A stretch of DNA of 21,930 bases from Halovenus sp. (GTDB taxonomy: Archaea > Halobacteriota > Halobacteria > Halobacteriales > Haloarculaceae), in the NCBI GenBank assembly GCA_028274925.1, contig JAQCNR010000176.1, positions 1-21,930 of the forward strand, written 5' to 3'. Under the pieces are notes generated by a model, which was not told where the DNA came from, did no database searches, and worked only from the letters and a program-made list of their open reading frames with translations. Made by a program: the position numbers and the translations under genes. Below are positions 6,459 through 13,104 of this stretch, in pieces. Positions within the stretch are counted from its first letter, which is position 1; the number at the start of each line of letters is the position of its first letter.

Positions 6459-6986
6459 ATGGAACGGACGTTGTGTCCGGACGAGGACGCAATCAGTCCC
6501 GCGTTCGGCATCGTCCTGCTCGGAGTACTCATCATTCTCGTTGCTGTCGCCGTCGGCACGGCAGTCATGGCGGCGAGTGAATCGGGAGGCGCGTCGCCGC
6601 CGTCGGCGGCGTTCGTCGTCGATTTCGATGCCGAAGCGACAGGCGAAATCGACGACTACGGGCTAGCGTACCGGCCGAACGACTCCGCGAACGACAGTTA
6701 CGAGCGAGTTATCGGGTCGAACGTCTCGGCAGAGCAGGTCGGGCTGGTGCGCATCACCTACACCGACGGCCCGCCGCTGGAGGCGAGTCGGCTCGGAAAC
6801 GCCGGGAACCCGCTCACCGAGACAGAACGGTGGACGACCCGTTACAGCCCCTACGACGACGGCGATACCATCACCAACGGCGAGACGTTCACGCTGTGGA
6901 TGCACGTCGAGGACAAACTCCGGATCACGTGGGAGAGAGAGGATGGCACGGCCGTGCTCCAGCGGTACGAACGACCTGACCGGTAG
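6459..6986 (+). CDS. Divergent type IV pilin-like protein
   Basis: A 175-residue protein with a prepilin N-terminus: MERTLCPDEDA followed by ISPAFGIVLLGVLIILVAVA and a helix to about residue 38. The motif departs from the canonical AVSPVIG form, so it may be a minor or specialised pilin. The soluble domain is paralogous to that of the preceding gene: both have I-T-x-T-x-G-P-x-x-E-x-S-x-L, a D-x-I-x-x-G turn, a VIW/ITW strand with Glu, and the ending YE(I/R)PD. Sequons NDS, NDS and NVS are present. Unlike the first pilin, its DNA is GC-rich (41 of 60 bases G+C in 6781-6840). A Cys near the N-terminus (Cys6) would be removed with the signal peptide. Confidence 0.8.
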   Translation: MERTLCPDEDAISPAFGIVLLGVLIILVAVAVGTAVMAASESGGASPPSAAFVVDFDAEATGEIDDYGLAYRPNDSANDSYERVIGSNVSAEQVGLVRITYTDGPPLEASRLGNAGNPLTETERWTTRYSPYDDGDTITNGETFTLWMHVEDKLRITWEREDGTAVLQRYERPDR

Positions 6987-7000
6987 CTCCAGACAGCAAC

Positions 7001-7007
7001 GTTTTCC
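7001..7007 (+). promoter_or_regulatory. TATA-like box of hpt
   Basis: GTTTTCC centred 26 bp before ATG 7030 within the 43-bp gap after the second pilin; consistent with a leaderless hpt transcript. Confidence 0.35.
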
Positions 7008-7029
7008 TACCGCTGTGAGTAGACACGAT

Positions 7030-7599
7030 ATGGACAGGCTCAGAGAGTCGCTCAGATCGGCTCCAATCGTCGAGAAAGAGGGTTATCACTACTTTGTGCA
7101 CCCCGTCAGCGATGGCGTGCCAATGCTCCGGCCGGAACTGCTGCGCGAAATCGTGATCGGAATCGTCCGAAAAGCGAACCTCGACCGAGTGGACAAGATC
7201 GTCGCACCGGAGGCAATGGGAATCCACATTTCGACGGCAGTCTCGCTGATGACAGACATCCCGCTGGTCGTCGTCCGAAAACGCTCGTACGGACTCGACG
7301 GCGAGATGTCCATCGCCAAGGCAACAGGCTACGCAGAGAGTGAAATGTTCATCAACGATGTCCACAGCGGTGACCGTGTCCTCGTAATCGACGACGTACT
7401 CTCGACAGGCGGAACGCTCCGGTCGCTTCTGACCGCCCTCGAAGAAATCGGCGCGGAACTTATCGACACCGTCGCGGTGATCAAGAAAATCGGCGGAGAA
7501 AACGAACTGGACGAGACAGACTTCGAGCCAAAAACGCTCATCAACGTCGACATCCAGCACGGCGAACTCGTGATCATCGACGAAAACGGCGACGGGTAG
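7030..7599 (+). CDS. hpt: Hypoxanthine/guanine phosphoribosyltransferase (archaeal Hpt type)
   Basis: A 189-residue purine salvage enzyme that transfers ribose 5-phosphate from PRPP to a purine base. The PRPP-binding motif VLVIDDVLSTGGTL is at residues 117-130, and IVAPEAMGIHISTAVSL (57-73) matches the archaeal Hpt/adenine PRT-like family; VVVRKRSYGLDGE follows as the flexible loop. Base specificity (hypoxanthine/guanine versus adenine) cannot be read from sequence alone; halophile homologs are usually named Hpt. ATG 7030 is chosen over in-frame upstream codons (open from 6943) because those overlap the pilin gene and a TATA-like box lies 26 bp before 7030. Confidence 0.85.
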   Translation: MDRLRESLRSAPIVEKEGYHYFVHPVSDGVPMLRPELLREIVIGIVRKANLDRVDKIVAPEAMGIHISTAVSLMTDIPLVVVRKRSYGLDGEMSIAKATGYAESEMFINDVHSGDRVLVIDDVLSTGGTLRSLLTALEEIGAELIDTVAVIKKIGGENELDETDFEPKTLINVDIQHGELVIIDENGDG

Positions 7600-7619
7600 A
7601 GAGTCGGCTGATAGCACCC

Positions 7620-7626
7620 GTTAAGT
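7620..7626 (+). promoter_or_regulatory. TATA-like box of pdxS
   Basis: GTTAAGT centred 26 bp before ATG 7649. It favours this ATG over an upstream in-frame GTG at 7625 that would fall inside the box. Confidence 0.4.
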
Positions 7627-7648
7627 GACTGGAAACCTACTGTCACAC

Positions 7649-8557
7649 ATGAGCGACGCGACTGATATTGAAGAGTTAGAGCGCGGGACCGAGCTGGTCA
7701 AACGCGGCTTCGCGAAGATGCAAAAGGGCGGCGTCATCATGGACGTCGTCAACGAGGAGCAGGCCCGGATTGCCGAAGACGTCGGAGCTGTCGCGGTGAT
7801 GCATCTCGAGTCCGTCCCAGCCGATATCCGCAAGCGTGGCGGTGTCGCCCGGATGGCAGACCCGGCGGCGCTTCGGGAGGTCATCGACGAGGTGTCCATC
7901 CCGGTGATGGGCAAGTCCCGCATCGGTCACACGAAGGAGGCACAGATTCTCGAGGCGGCGGGTGCGGACATGATCGACGAGTCCGAGGTGCTGACTCCCG
8001 CCGACGACCGCTACCACATCGACAAACGAGACTTCACCGCCCCGTTCGTCTGTGGCGCTCGGAACCTCCAGGAAGCCCTGCGGCGAATCGACGAGGGTGC
8101 GGCGATGATTCGGACGAAAGGCGAGGCCGGCACTGGCGACGTGAACCAGGCCGTCTACCACCAGCGCAACATCAAGGGCGCAATCAGGAAGCTCACCGGG
8201 ATGACCCACGAAGAACGCGAGAAGTGGGCTCGCGAGCACGAGGCCCCGGCAGACCTCGTCCACCAGACGGCCGAGATGGGTCGGCTCCCTGTCGTCAACT
8301 TCGCTGCCGGTGGCATCGCCACCCCCGCCGACGCGGCGCTGATGATGCACCACGGCTGTGACGGTATCTTCGTCGGCTCGGGTGTCTTCGGTGCCGAGAA
8401 CCCGACCGCAATGGGCGAGTGCATCGTCGAAGCCGTCAACAACTGGGACGACCCCACGCGTCTCGCCGAAATCGCGTCCAGCGCTGGCGAGGGTATGATT
8501 GGCGACGCAAACGCCGACTTGCCGGAAGAAGAGAAACTGCAGGACCGCGGCGTATAA
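7649..8557 (+). CDS. pdxS: Pyridoxal 5'-phosphate synthase subunit PdxS
   Basis: A 302-residue TIM-barrel lyase that builds pyridoxal 5'-phosphate from ribose 5-phosphate, glyceraldehyde 3-phosphate and ammonia supplied by PdxT. Seen in the sequence: GGVIMDVVN with the catalytic Asp32, VMGKSRIGH with the Schiff-base Lys89, MIRTKGEAGTG with the second lysine (157), and the phosphate-site glycines FAAGGIATPADAAL and GIFVGSGVF. Length and motif spacing are normal for PdxS. The glutaminase partner PdxT is not in this window. The gene ends 10 bp before the stop of the convergent halocyanin gene. Confidence 0.97.
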   Translation: MSDATDIEELERGTELVKRGFAKMQKGGVIMDVVNEEQARIAEDVGAVAVMHLESVPADIRKRGGVARMADPAALREVIDEVSIPVMGKSRIGHTKEAQILEAAGADMIDESEVLTPADDRYHIDKRDFTAPFVCGARNLQEALRRIDEGAAMIRTKGEAGTGDVNQAVYHQRNIKGAIRKLTGMTHEEREKWAREHEAPADLVHQTAEMGRLPVVNFAAGGIATPADAALMMHHGCDGIFVGSGVFGAENPTAMGECIVEAVNNWDDPTRLAEIASSAGEGMIGDANADLPEEEKLQDRGV

Positions 8558-8567
8558 CGAGCCTGTG

Positions 8568-9215
8568 TTAGTGGTCAGCTTCGGCGTCGTCGCCGAACAT
8601 CTCGCGGTACGCTGACAAACCGAGCAGGGCAGTCGTTCCGAAGACTGCTGCACCACCGAAGACTGCAACAGCGTTCAGCGTTTCTTCGACTTCACCGAAC
8701 GGATAGGTGTCACCTTGGAGGTTGTCTGACCCGACGACGATGACGCCATTCATGTTCAGTGCACGGTGAGGTTGGCAGACGTAGGGGTGAACTGCGGTGT
8801 TCGAGCTCTCGAAGGTGAACTCGTAGAGCACGCCCGAGTCGTTGGCTGCCTCGCCGCTGAAGAACAGTTGCTCCTCGACGCTCGAGAGTGTGTCGTCGTG
8901 GTAGACGTTGTGAGCGCCGCCGTTGCCCGTCCAGTTCCACTTGACTGTCGTACCTGGGTCGACCACAACAGCCGCTGGGTCGAACAGAAGTCCACTCGTC
9001 CCTGCACCGACGTCAACTGTCACCTCAGACATCCCAGTCGCGTCGGCGGTTTCGCCCTCGAAGTTTTCTGTATCGGAGAGGTAGCCGCCGTACAGCGAGC
9101 CCTGTGCGGTTGCGTTACCGGTCGCCGTAACGGCGGCAGCGCCGGCTGTTGCCCCGGCAGCACCGCGTTTCAGCAGTGAACGTCGCGTCAGTTCGCCCGA
9201 ACGGTCTTCGTTCAT
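8568..9215 (-). CDS. Membrane-anchored halocyanin-like blue copper protein
   Basis: A 215-residue exported protein. A twin-arginine signal (TRRSLLKRGAAGATAGAAA, Arg11-Arg12) leads to a plastocyanin-like domain with the type 1 copper ligands His102 (GGAHNVYH), Cys147, His150 and Met155 (VCQPHRALNMNG). A C-terminal transmembrane helix (about 180-202) followed by a short charged tail would fix the copper domain to the outer face of the membrane. Halocyanins are mobile electron carriers replacing cytochrome c; this one probably feeds a terminal oxidase, and the cox operon about 3.6 kb away is the obvious candidate partner (inference). The start at 9215 has a TATA box 29 bp upstream. It is divergent from mscS across 90 bp. 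Confidence 0.92.
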   Translation of the reverse strand: MNEDRSGELTRRSLLKRGAAGATAGAAAVTATGNATAQGSLYGGYLSDTENFEGETADATGMSEVTVDVGAGTSGLLFDPAAVVVDPGTTVKWNWTGNGGAHNVYHDDTLSSVEEQLFFSGEAANDSGVLYEFTFESSNTAVHPYVCQPHRALNMNGVIVVGSDNLQGDTYPFGEVEETLNAVAVFGGAAVFGTTALLGLSAYREMFGDDAEADH

Positions 9216-9241
9216 TATACTCGCTACTCACAGTTTGAGCG

Positions 9242-9250
9242 GTATAAATC
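9242..9250. promoter_or_regulatory. Shared TATA-type element between halocyanin and mscS genes
   Basis: GTATAAATC on the plus strand reads GATTTATAC on the minus strand. On the minus strand its centre lies about 30 bp before the halocyanin ATG (9215). It is also the best TATA match for mscS on the plus strand, where it would leave a leader of about 34 bases to ATG 9306. Confidence 0.45.
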
Positions 9251-9305
9251 CGACTGTTTCCGAGGATGAGTAACCGTCAAGTTGGTCCGCACCCACTGCC
9301 CGGAT

Positions 9306-10550
9306 ATGGGCGTGCCTTCGGGCCTAGCAGAGCAGGGGCGGCTTAGCGAGGTCAGAATCTTCCTCGAAGAGTTGGCGACAACCGAAGGCCGACTCGTCGT
9401 AAGTGCGAGTCTCTTTTTGTTCGCAGTGCTGCTCGTGGTGGTTACGCCACGGGTCGTTCGCTTGGTCGGAAGCCGTTTGCGCAAGCGGTTCCCTGAGGGA
9501 CGAACCGCAAACGCGGTCGACATCGTCGGCGAATACATTCCGCGGGCGATTAGCGGACTCCTGTTGCGAGTGGTCCAGTTGTCGGTACTCGGCAGTGCTG
9601 TCATCGCACTGTTGATCGTCTGGGGACAGGTCGAAATCGCGTTCAGCGCACTCTCTTTTATCTTTTTTACGCTCCCGGTGTTCGGGCAAATAACGCTTAC
9701 TGGCGTGATTTTCCTGGTCGCGTACATCGTCTCGGACCTGTTCGAGCAGACGATTCGTGACCTCGGCGAAGACGCCGACCAGATTACCGACCACCAACAG
9801 GAGGTCGTCACCCGCGTCGGCAACCTGACAGTGTTCATCTTCGCAATCGGAGCGACACTCACCCTGTGGGGGCTGAACCTCTCGGGACTGCTCGTCGGGG
9901 CCGGATTCCTGGGTATCGTCGTCGGGATGGCGGCCCGCCAGACGCTCGGTTCGATGGTCGCAGGATTCGTGTTGATGTTCTCGCGGCCGTTCACCATCGG
10001 CGACTGGGTCGAGGTTGGCGATGATGAGGGTATCGTCACCGAAATCACGATCATGAACACCCGGATGCGCAACTTCGACGGCGAGTCGATTGTCATTCCC
10101 AACGATATCGTGAGCAACCACGCTGTCGTGAACCGGAGCGAGCAGGGCCACCTTCGGCTCAGGCTCGATGTCGGAATCGACTACGAGTCAGACCCGGGGC
10201 GGGCCGAAGAAGTCGCACTAGAGGCGATGTCGTCGGTCGACTCCGTTGCGACCTCGCCGCCGCCGGCAGCGGTTCCGACGGAGTTCGGCGATTCGGCAGT
10301 CGTCCTCGAACTGCGTTTCTGGATCGACAGACCGACGCCGCCTCGGAAGTGGCGTGCGACGCGGGAAGTGATAAACGGCGTCAAGCGGAGCTTCGACGAG
10401 GAAGGGATCAAGGTTCCCTTCCCACAGCGGGAACTGTCCGACCGTGTCAGTCAGGACCGGGTATCAGAGGGCCGAGGTGGGGAGGAGGCCGAAGGCGAGA
10501 GCGAACCAACGGAGCAACGGGCAGAGGTCAGCTCCCAAGCCGAAGACTAA
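9306..10550 (+). CDS. mscS: MscS-family mechanosensitive channel
   Basis: A 414-residue small-conductance mechanosensitive channel that opens under membrane tension to relieve osmotic downshock. Predicted helices lie at about 32-52, 80-105, 110-140 and 165-190. The pore helix and beta domain are clear: LVGAGFLGIVVGMAARQTLG, SMVAGFVLMFSRPFTIGDWV, then the EGIVTEITIMNTRMRNFDGE and VIPNDIVSNHAVVNRS signature. After about residue 370 comes a disordered, highly charged Glu/Arg/Ser tail not needed for the fold. The start is uncertain: ATG 9306 is used, but the frame extends to a TTG at 9282. The next gene downstream is another membrane protein with a disordered tail. Confidence 0.9.
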   Translation: MGVPSGLAEQGRLSEVRIFLEELATTEGRLVVSASLFLFAVLLVVVTPRVVRLVGSRLRKRFPEGRTANAVDIVGEYIPRAISGLLLRVVQLSVLGSAVIALLIVWGQVEIAFSALSFIFFTLPVFGQITLTGVIFLVAYIVSDLFEQTIRDLGEDADQITDHQQEVVTRVGNLTVFIFAIGATLTLWGLNLSGLLVGAGFLGIVVGMAARQTLGSMVAGFVLMFSRPFTIGDWVEVGDDEGIVTEITIMNTRMRNFDGESIVIPNDIVSNHAVVNRSEQGHLRLRLDVGIDYESDPGRAEEVALEAMSSVDSVATSPPPAAVPTEFGDSAVVLELRFWIDRPTPPRKWRATREVINGVKRSFDEEGIKVPFPQRELSDRVSQDRVSEGRGGEEAEGESEPTEQRAEVSSQAED

Positions 10551-10578
10551 TCGAACAATCAGCGGCCAAACTGTTCGA
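10551..10578. repeat. Inverted repeat between mscS and the next promoter
   Basis: TCGAACA (10551-10557) and TGTTCGA (10572-10578) form a perfect 7-bp inverted repeat with a 14-bp spacer, starting at the first base after the mscS TAA. It is followed by an A-rich tract, not a T-run, on the plus strand. It may be an operator just upstream of the TATA-like element at 10586-10597, or a stem that protects the mscS mRNA 3' end. Confidence 0.45.
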
Positions 10579-10585
10579 CTAAAAA

Positions 10586-10597
10586 CAAAATAATTAC
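10586..10597 (+). promoter_or_regulatory. TATA-like element before the 19-codon leader ORF
   Basis: CAAAATAATTAC, centred about 33 bp before the ATG at 10625 and about 90 bp before the main ATG at 10681. Its position predicts a transcript starting close to the small ORF rather than the main gene. Confidence 0.45.
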
Positions 10598-10624
10598 TAA
10601 CTGGTCATCAGACAAGAGTACGTA

Positions 10625-10684
10625 ATGAGTGGAAACAGTCATCATTGTGCCCACGTCGAGCAGTCGAGAGGTGACCAGCGATGA
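10625..10684 (+). CDS. 19-codon leader ORF overlapping the next gene
   Basis: ATG at 10625 to TGA at 10682-10684 encodes MSGNSHHCAHVEQSRGDQR. Its stop overlaps the start of the following gene as ATGA, the classic arrangement for translational coupling. It is also placed where a leaderless mRNA from the 10586-10597 element would begin. The coding region contains the GAGGTGA Shine-Dalgarno site of the next gene (10668-10674). The HHCAH cluster could bind metal, but at this length that is speculative. Whether the peptide itself matters, or only the act of translating it, cannot be told from the sequence. Confidence 0.4.
   Translation: MSGNSHHCAHVEQSRGDQR
10668..10674 (+). promoter_or_regulatory. 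Strong Shine-Dalgarno site of the Gln-rich-tail gene
   Basis: GAGGTGA, complementary to the conserved 3' end of archaeal 16S rRNA, 6 bases before ATG 10681. It decides the start codon and indicates leadered rather than leaderless initiation for this gene. Confidence 0.65.
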
Positions 10685-11895
10685 GCAAGGATGCCCGGAT
10701 GGTTCCGGTATATCTGCTTGCGTTCGTTCTGGTTATTGTCTTGCTGTTGGCAAACGTAACGATGGCCGCCAACAGGACCGCACTCAACGCCGACCACACC
10801 ATCGAAACCCTCGGTGAGGAGAACACCTACGCCGACGTGACAGCGGTGGTCCAGGACAGTACAGTCGACCGTGTTAACGAGACAATCGAGGACGAAAAGC
10901 AGCAGCGCCGCGAGGAACGGGTCGGAAACAGGGACCTCTCGGACCAGCAAAAGGAGTTCATTCGACAGGAGGTCGACGACCAGTTCCCGGACCGGTCACA
11001 GCAGCGGGAGTTCGTCACAAACGCACTCACTGAAAGCTTCGTCGAGGGCGAACTGACGCGGAACATCAGGACGGTGTACGCCGTACTCAACGGCGAGCGG
11101 TCGGACGGGCAGATTAGCGTTCGAATCGGCAAGCAGCAAGACCAGATCAATCAGTCGATTCGCGAGACGTTACAGGACGAACCGCGGATCGACCAGGATG
11201 GGATTATCCAACTGGTCGCCAGAGACACCCCTGCACAGCAAAATATCACGGAGAACGGAACGGTTCCGCCACAAGTCAGGGGCGCTTCCTCCACTGTTAG
11301 CTTGCTCAACACGCTCAACCTCGTCTTTCCGGCAGTAGCGCTGGTGTTGCTCGGCGGGATGTTCTTCTTCAGCGGCCGAGATATTCGCCTGACGGCACGG
11401 TCCGGTGGCGTCACGTTCGCAGTCGCGGGCGTCCTCGGCGCAGTAATCGGGTTTTTCGGCGGGGGCATTGCGACCGGCGCGACCAAGTCTGCGCTTGACC
11501 CCGACAGCGCCGAGTTCGCTGCGATGCGTGACGGCATCGTCGCTGTCGTCGATAGTATGTTCGGGACAATCGTGACACAAGGAGTGATACTTGCGGTGGT
11601 CGGGAGTATCGCGGTTGGCCTCGTCTTCGCCGAACAGCGCGGCTATCTCGACAGTCTGCTTGGCAGCGATGACCAGTACCAGCAGGGCCAGCGTCAGCAG
11701 GGCCAACAGCAGTACCAGCAAGGGAAGTATCAGGACGGTCAGGACCAGCATCAGCAGGGACAGCGTCAACAGCAGTACGACCAGACTCAGCAGGACGGAA
11801 CCGGTCAACCACAGAACCAGGGCCAATCTGACCACGGCCACGGTGACGGGCAGCAGCCTTCAGACGGTACTGATTCGGACGAAAGGGAACGTTAG
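10681..11895 (+). CDS. Four-helix membrane protein with glutamine-rich C-terminal tail
   Basis: A 404-residue protein of unrecognised family. Helix 1 (about 8-30) is followed by an external, charged, mostly helical domain (31-210, with N-x-S/T sequons), then helices near 213-233, 242-262 and 290-315. With four helices both ends would be cytoplasmic, as would the tail. The last 75 residues (330-404) are low complexity: 29 are Gln, and 25 of the first 50, in repeats such as QYQQGQRQQGQQQYQQG, with Gly, Asp, Tyr and His and no long hydrophobic residues. This resembles prion-like or condensate-forming tails. A Shine-Dalgarno site lies 6 bases before the ATG, and a 19-codon ORF overlaps the start. 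Its TAG overlaps the thrB stop. Confidence 0.85.
   Translation: MSKDARMVPVYLLAFVLVIVLLLANVTMAANRTALNADHTIETLGEENTYADVTAVVQDSTVDRVNETIEDEKQQRREERVGNRDLSDQQKEFIRQEVDDQFPDRSQQREFVTNALTESFVEGELTRNIRTVYAVLNGERSDGQISVRIGKQQDQINQSIRETLQDEPRIDQDGIIQLVARDTPAQQNITENGTVPPQVRGASSTVSLLNTLNLVFPAVALVLLGGMFFFSGRDIRLTARSGGVTFAVAGVLGAVIGFFGGGIATGATKSALDPDSAEFAAMRDGIVAVVDSMFGTIVTQGVILAVVGSIAVGLVFAEQRGYLDSLLGSDDQYQQGQRQQGQQQYQQGKYQDGQDQHQQGQRQQQYDQTQQDGTGQPQNQGQSDHGHGDGQQPSDGTDSDERER
11668..11892 (+). repeat. Low-complexity CAG/CAA-rich coding segment
   Basis: The DNA encoding the Gln-rich tail is an imperfect array built from CAGCAGGGCCAG-type units (CAG and CAA codons mixed with GGC/GGA, TAC and CGT). The units are degenerate and both Gln codons are used, so it does not look like a recent simple-repeat expansion. 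Confidence 0.6.
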
Positions 11896-12767
11896 AGGAT
11901 ACGAGCGCCGCGGCCGATTTCGGTCTGGTAGACGCGGGCCTCCGTTCCTTGATTCTCGAAGGCGTCGAGCATTGCAGTGCCGACAGCGTGCTGTGACTGT
12001 TCGACACAGGCGGCGATGACCGTCGGCCCGGCACCGCTAATCGTGACACCGGTTGCGCCAGCCTGAACTGCGGCCTCACGCACCACATCGTAGCCGTCGA
12101 TGAGTTTCGCGCGGGCGGGCGTAACGACGGAGTCGTGCATCCCCGCACCGACAAGTTCCGGGTCGTCGCGGTGCATTCCCGTCGTGAGTGTCGCGGCGTT
12201 GCCCACGGTTTCGACGAGGTTCTCGACAGATGTCTGCTCGGGAACGACTCTGCGGGCGTCACGAGTCGAGACGACAATCTCCGGGAGACAGGCGACAAGT
12301 GGAATGTCGGCGTCGACAGTTCGGACCCCTTTCGGCGTGGCAATTGTGAACCCGCCCATGATTGAGGGCGCAACGTTGTCGTCGTGTGCTGCGCCGGAGA
12401 CGACAGCCTCGCCCTCTGCGGCGACTGGGACGAGTTCCTCGCGAGAATAGCCGCGGTCGTAGAGTTCGTTCAGTCCGACCGCAGCGGCAGCAGCACTCGC
12501 CGCCGACGACCCAAGCCCCGAGGCCGGACGGACGCCCTTGTCGATCTCGATGTGGGCTGGGGCGTCCAGCGCCTCGGCGACGGCACCGACGGTGTTTTTG
12601 TCTGGGTCTTCGGGGATGAAATCGCTGCCCGCGCCGGTCACGTCGATAGTCGTCTTCGAGGCTTTCTGGACGCGGACGATATCTGCCGGGCGTGAGAGCG
12701 CAACGCCAAACACGTCGAAGCCGCTTCCCAAGTTCGCACTCGTCGCAGGGGCCCGGACTGTAACCAT
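11892..12767 (-). CDS. thrB: Homoserine kinase
   Basis: A 291-residue GHMP-family kinase that phosphorylates homoserine with ATP, the step before threonine synthase. It has the N-terminal VRAPATSANLGSGFDVFGVA motif, the ATP-binding glycine-rich loop RPASGLGSSAASAAAAAVG (80-98), the EGEAVVSGAAHDDNVAPSIMGG segment and the C-terminal GVTISGAGPTVIA motif. Length and motifs are normal for ThrB. Other threonine genes are not in the window. A pyrimidine-rich box (ACCTTTTTCC) lies 26-27 bp before the ATG, giving a leaderless start at 12767. The TAA stop overlaps the stop of the convergent Gln-rich-tail gene (TTAG, 11892-11895). Confidence 0.95.
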   Translation of the reverse strand: MVTVRAPATSANLGSGFDVFGVALSRPADIVRVQKASKTTIDVTGAGSDFIPEDPDKNTVGAVAEALDAPAHIEIDKGVRPASGLGSSAASAAAAAVGLNELYDRGYSREELVPVAAEGEAVVSGAAHDDNVAPSIMGGFTIATPKGVRTVDADIPLVACLPEIVVSTRDARRVVPEQTSVENLVETVGNAATLTTGMHRDDPELVGAGMHDSVVTPARAKLIDGYDVVREAAVQAGATGVTISGAGPTVIAACVEQSQHAVGTAMLDAFENQGTEARVYQTEIGRGARIL

Positions 12768-12789
12768 ACGTTCCGTTGCTTCAGTGAGC

Positions 12790-12799
12790 GGAAAAAGGT
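12790..12799 (-). promoter_or_regulatory. TATA-like box of thrB
   Basis: Minus-strand ACCTTTTTCC, centred about 27 bp upstream of ATG 12767. The same T-run is the tail of the putative cox operon terminator, so one element may serve both roles. Confidence 0.4.
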
Positions 12800-12822
12800 A
12801 ACGAGACTGCCTTGGGACAGTC
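12790..12822 (-). terminator. Hairpin plus T-run ending the cox operon
   Basis: Directly after the coxD stop, GACTG (12822-12818 on the minus strand) pairs with CAGTC (12809-12805). Two further G-C pairs extend the stem past a one-base bulge, with a 3-base loop. A TTTTT run follows at 12796-12792. It resembles an intrinsic terminator for the leftward coxB-coxAC-coxD transcript. Confidence 0.5.
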
Positions 12823-12824
12823 GT

Positions 12825-13091
12825 TTAGACGACGGAGTAGCCTGCACCAGCAGTCAGCGCAACCACACAGAGCACGCCCGAGAGGGCGAGGTAGGTGATC
12901 GACCGTGGCTCTTCGACCAGATGCATGTAGTAGCCTGCGACCGCAATCGCCTTTCCCGTCGAGAGCGCCAGGATGGCAACCAGTCCGACCCAGTACAGCC
13001 CGTCTGGAAGGAAGGACTCGACGAGGAACTGCGTGGTGCTAATCAGGCCCAGTACAACGAATATGATGCCGTATAGTTTGATGTTAGCCAT
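12825..13091 (-). CDS. coxD: Cytochrome c oxidase subunit IV-like protein
   Basis: An 88-residue membrane protein with three predicted helices (about 5-27, 33-55 and 64-86). The segment STGKAIAVAGYYMHLVEEPRS matches the prokaryotic subunit IV signature (K-A-x6-YYMHL) of heme-copper oxidases; it supports oxidase assembly or stability rather than catalysis. It is the last gene of the operon, 11 bp after coxAC, with a GAGGTGA Shine-Dalgarno site overlapping the coxAC stop codon. A hairpin and T-run terminator follow immediately. Confidence 0.85.
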   Translation of the reverse strand: MANIKLYGIIFVVLGLISTTQFLVESFLPDGLYWVGLVAILALSTGKAIAVAGYYMHLVEEPRSITYLALSGVLCVVALTAGAGYSVV

Positions 13092-13097
13092 ATGTGG

Positions 13098-13104
13098 TCA
13101 CCTC
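13098..13104 (-). promoter_or_regulatory. Shine-Dalgarno site of coxD overlapping the coxAC stop
   Basis: Minus-strand GAGGTGA, 6 bases before ATG 13091; its first bases are part of the coxAC TGA stop (13105-13103), so termination and re-initiation are closely linked. Confidence 0.65.

Noticed and set aside
7676..8668. 330-residue minus-strand frame across pdxS
   Set aside because: Antisense shadow of pdxS that also runs across the halocyanin gene in another frame.
9266..9346. 26-codon ORF upstream of and overlapping mscS
   Set aside because: Only about 20 bp from the TATA-type element, out of frame with mscS and without coupling to its start; probably chance.
9324..10151. 275- and 297-residue minus-strand frames across mscS
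   Set aside because: Shadows of mscS; no membrane segments or recognisable motifs.
11411..12373. 320-residue minus-strand frame across thrB and the Gln-rich-tail gene
   Set aside because: Spans two real genes in the wrong frame with Arg/Ser/Pro-rich composition.
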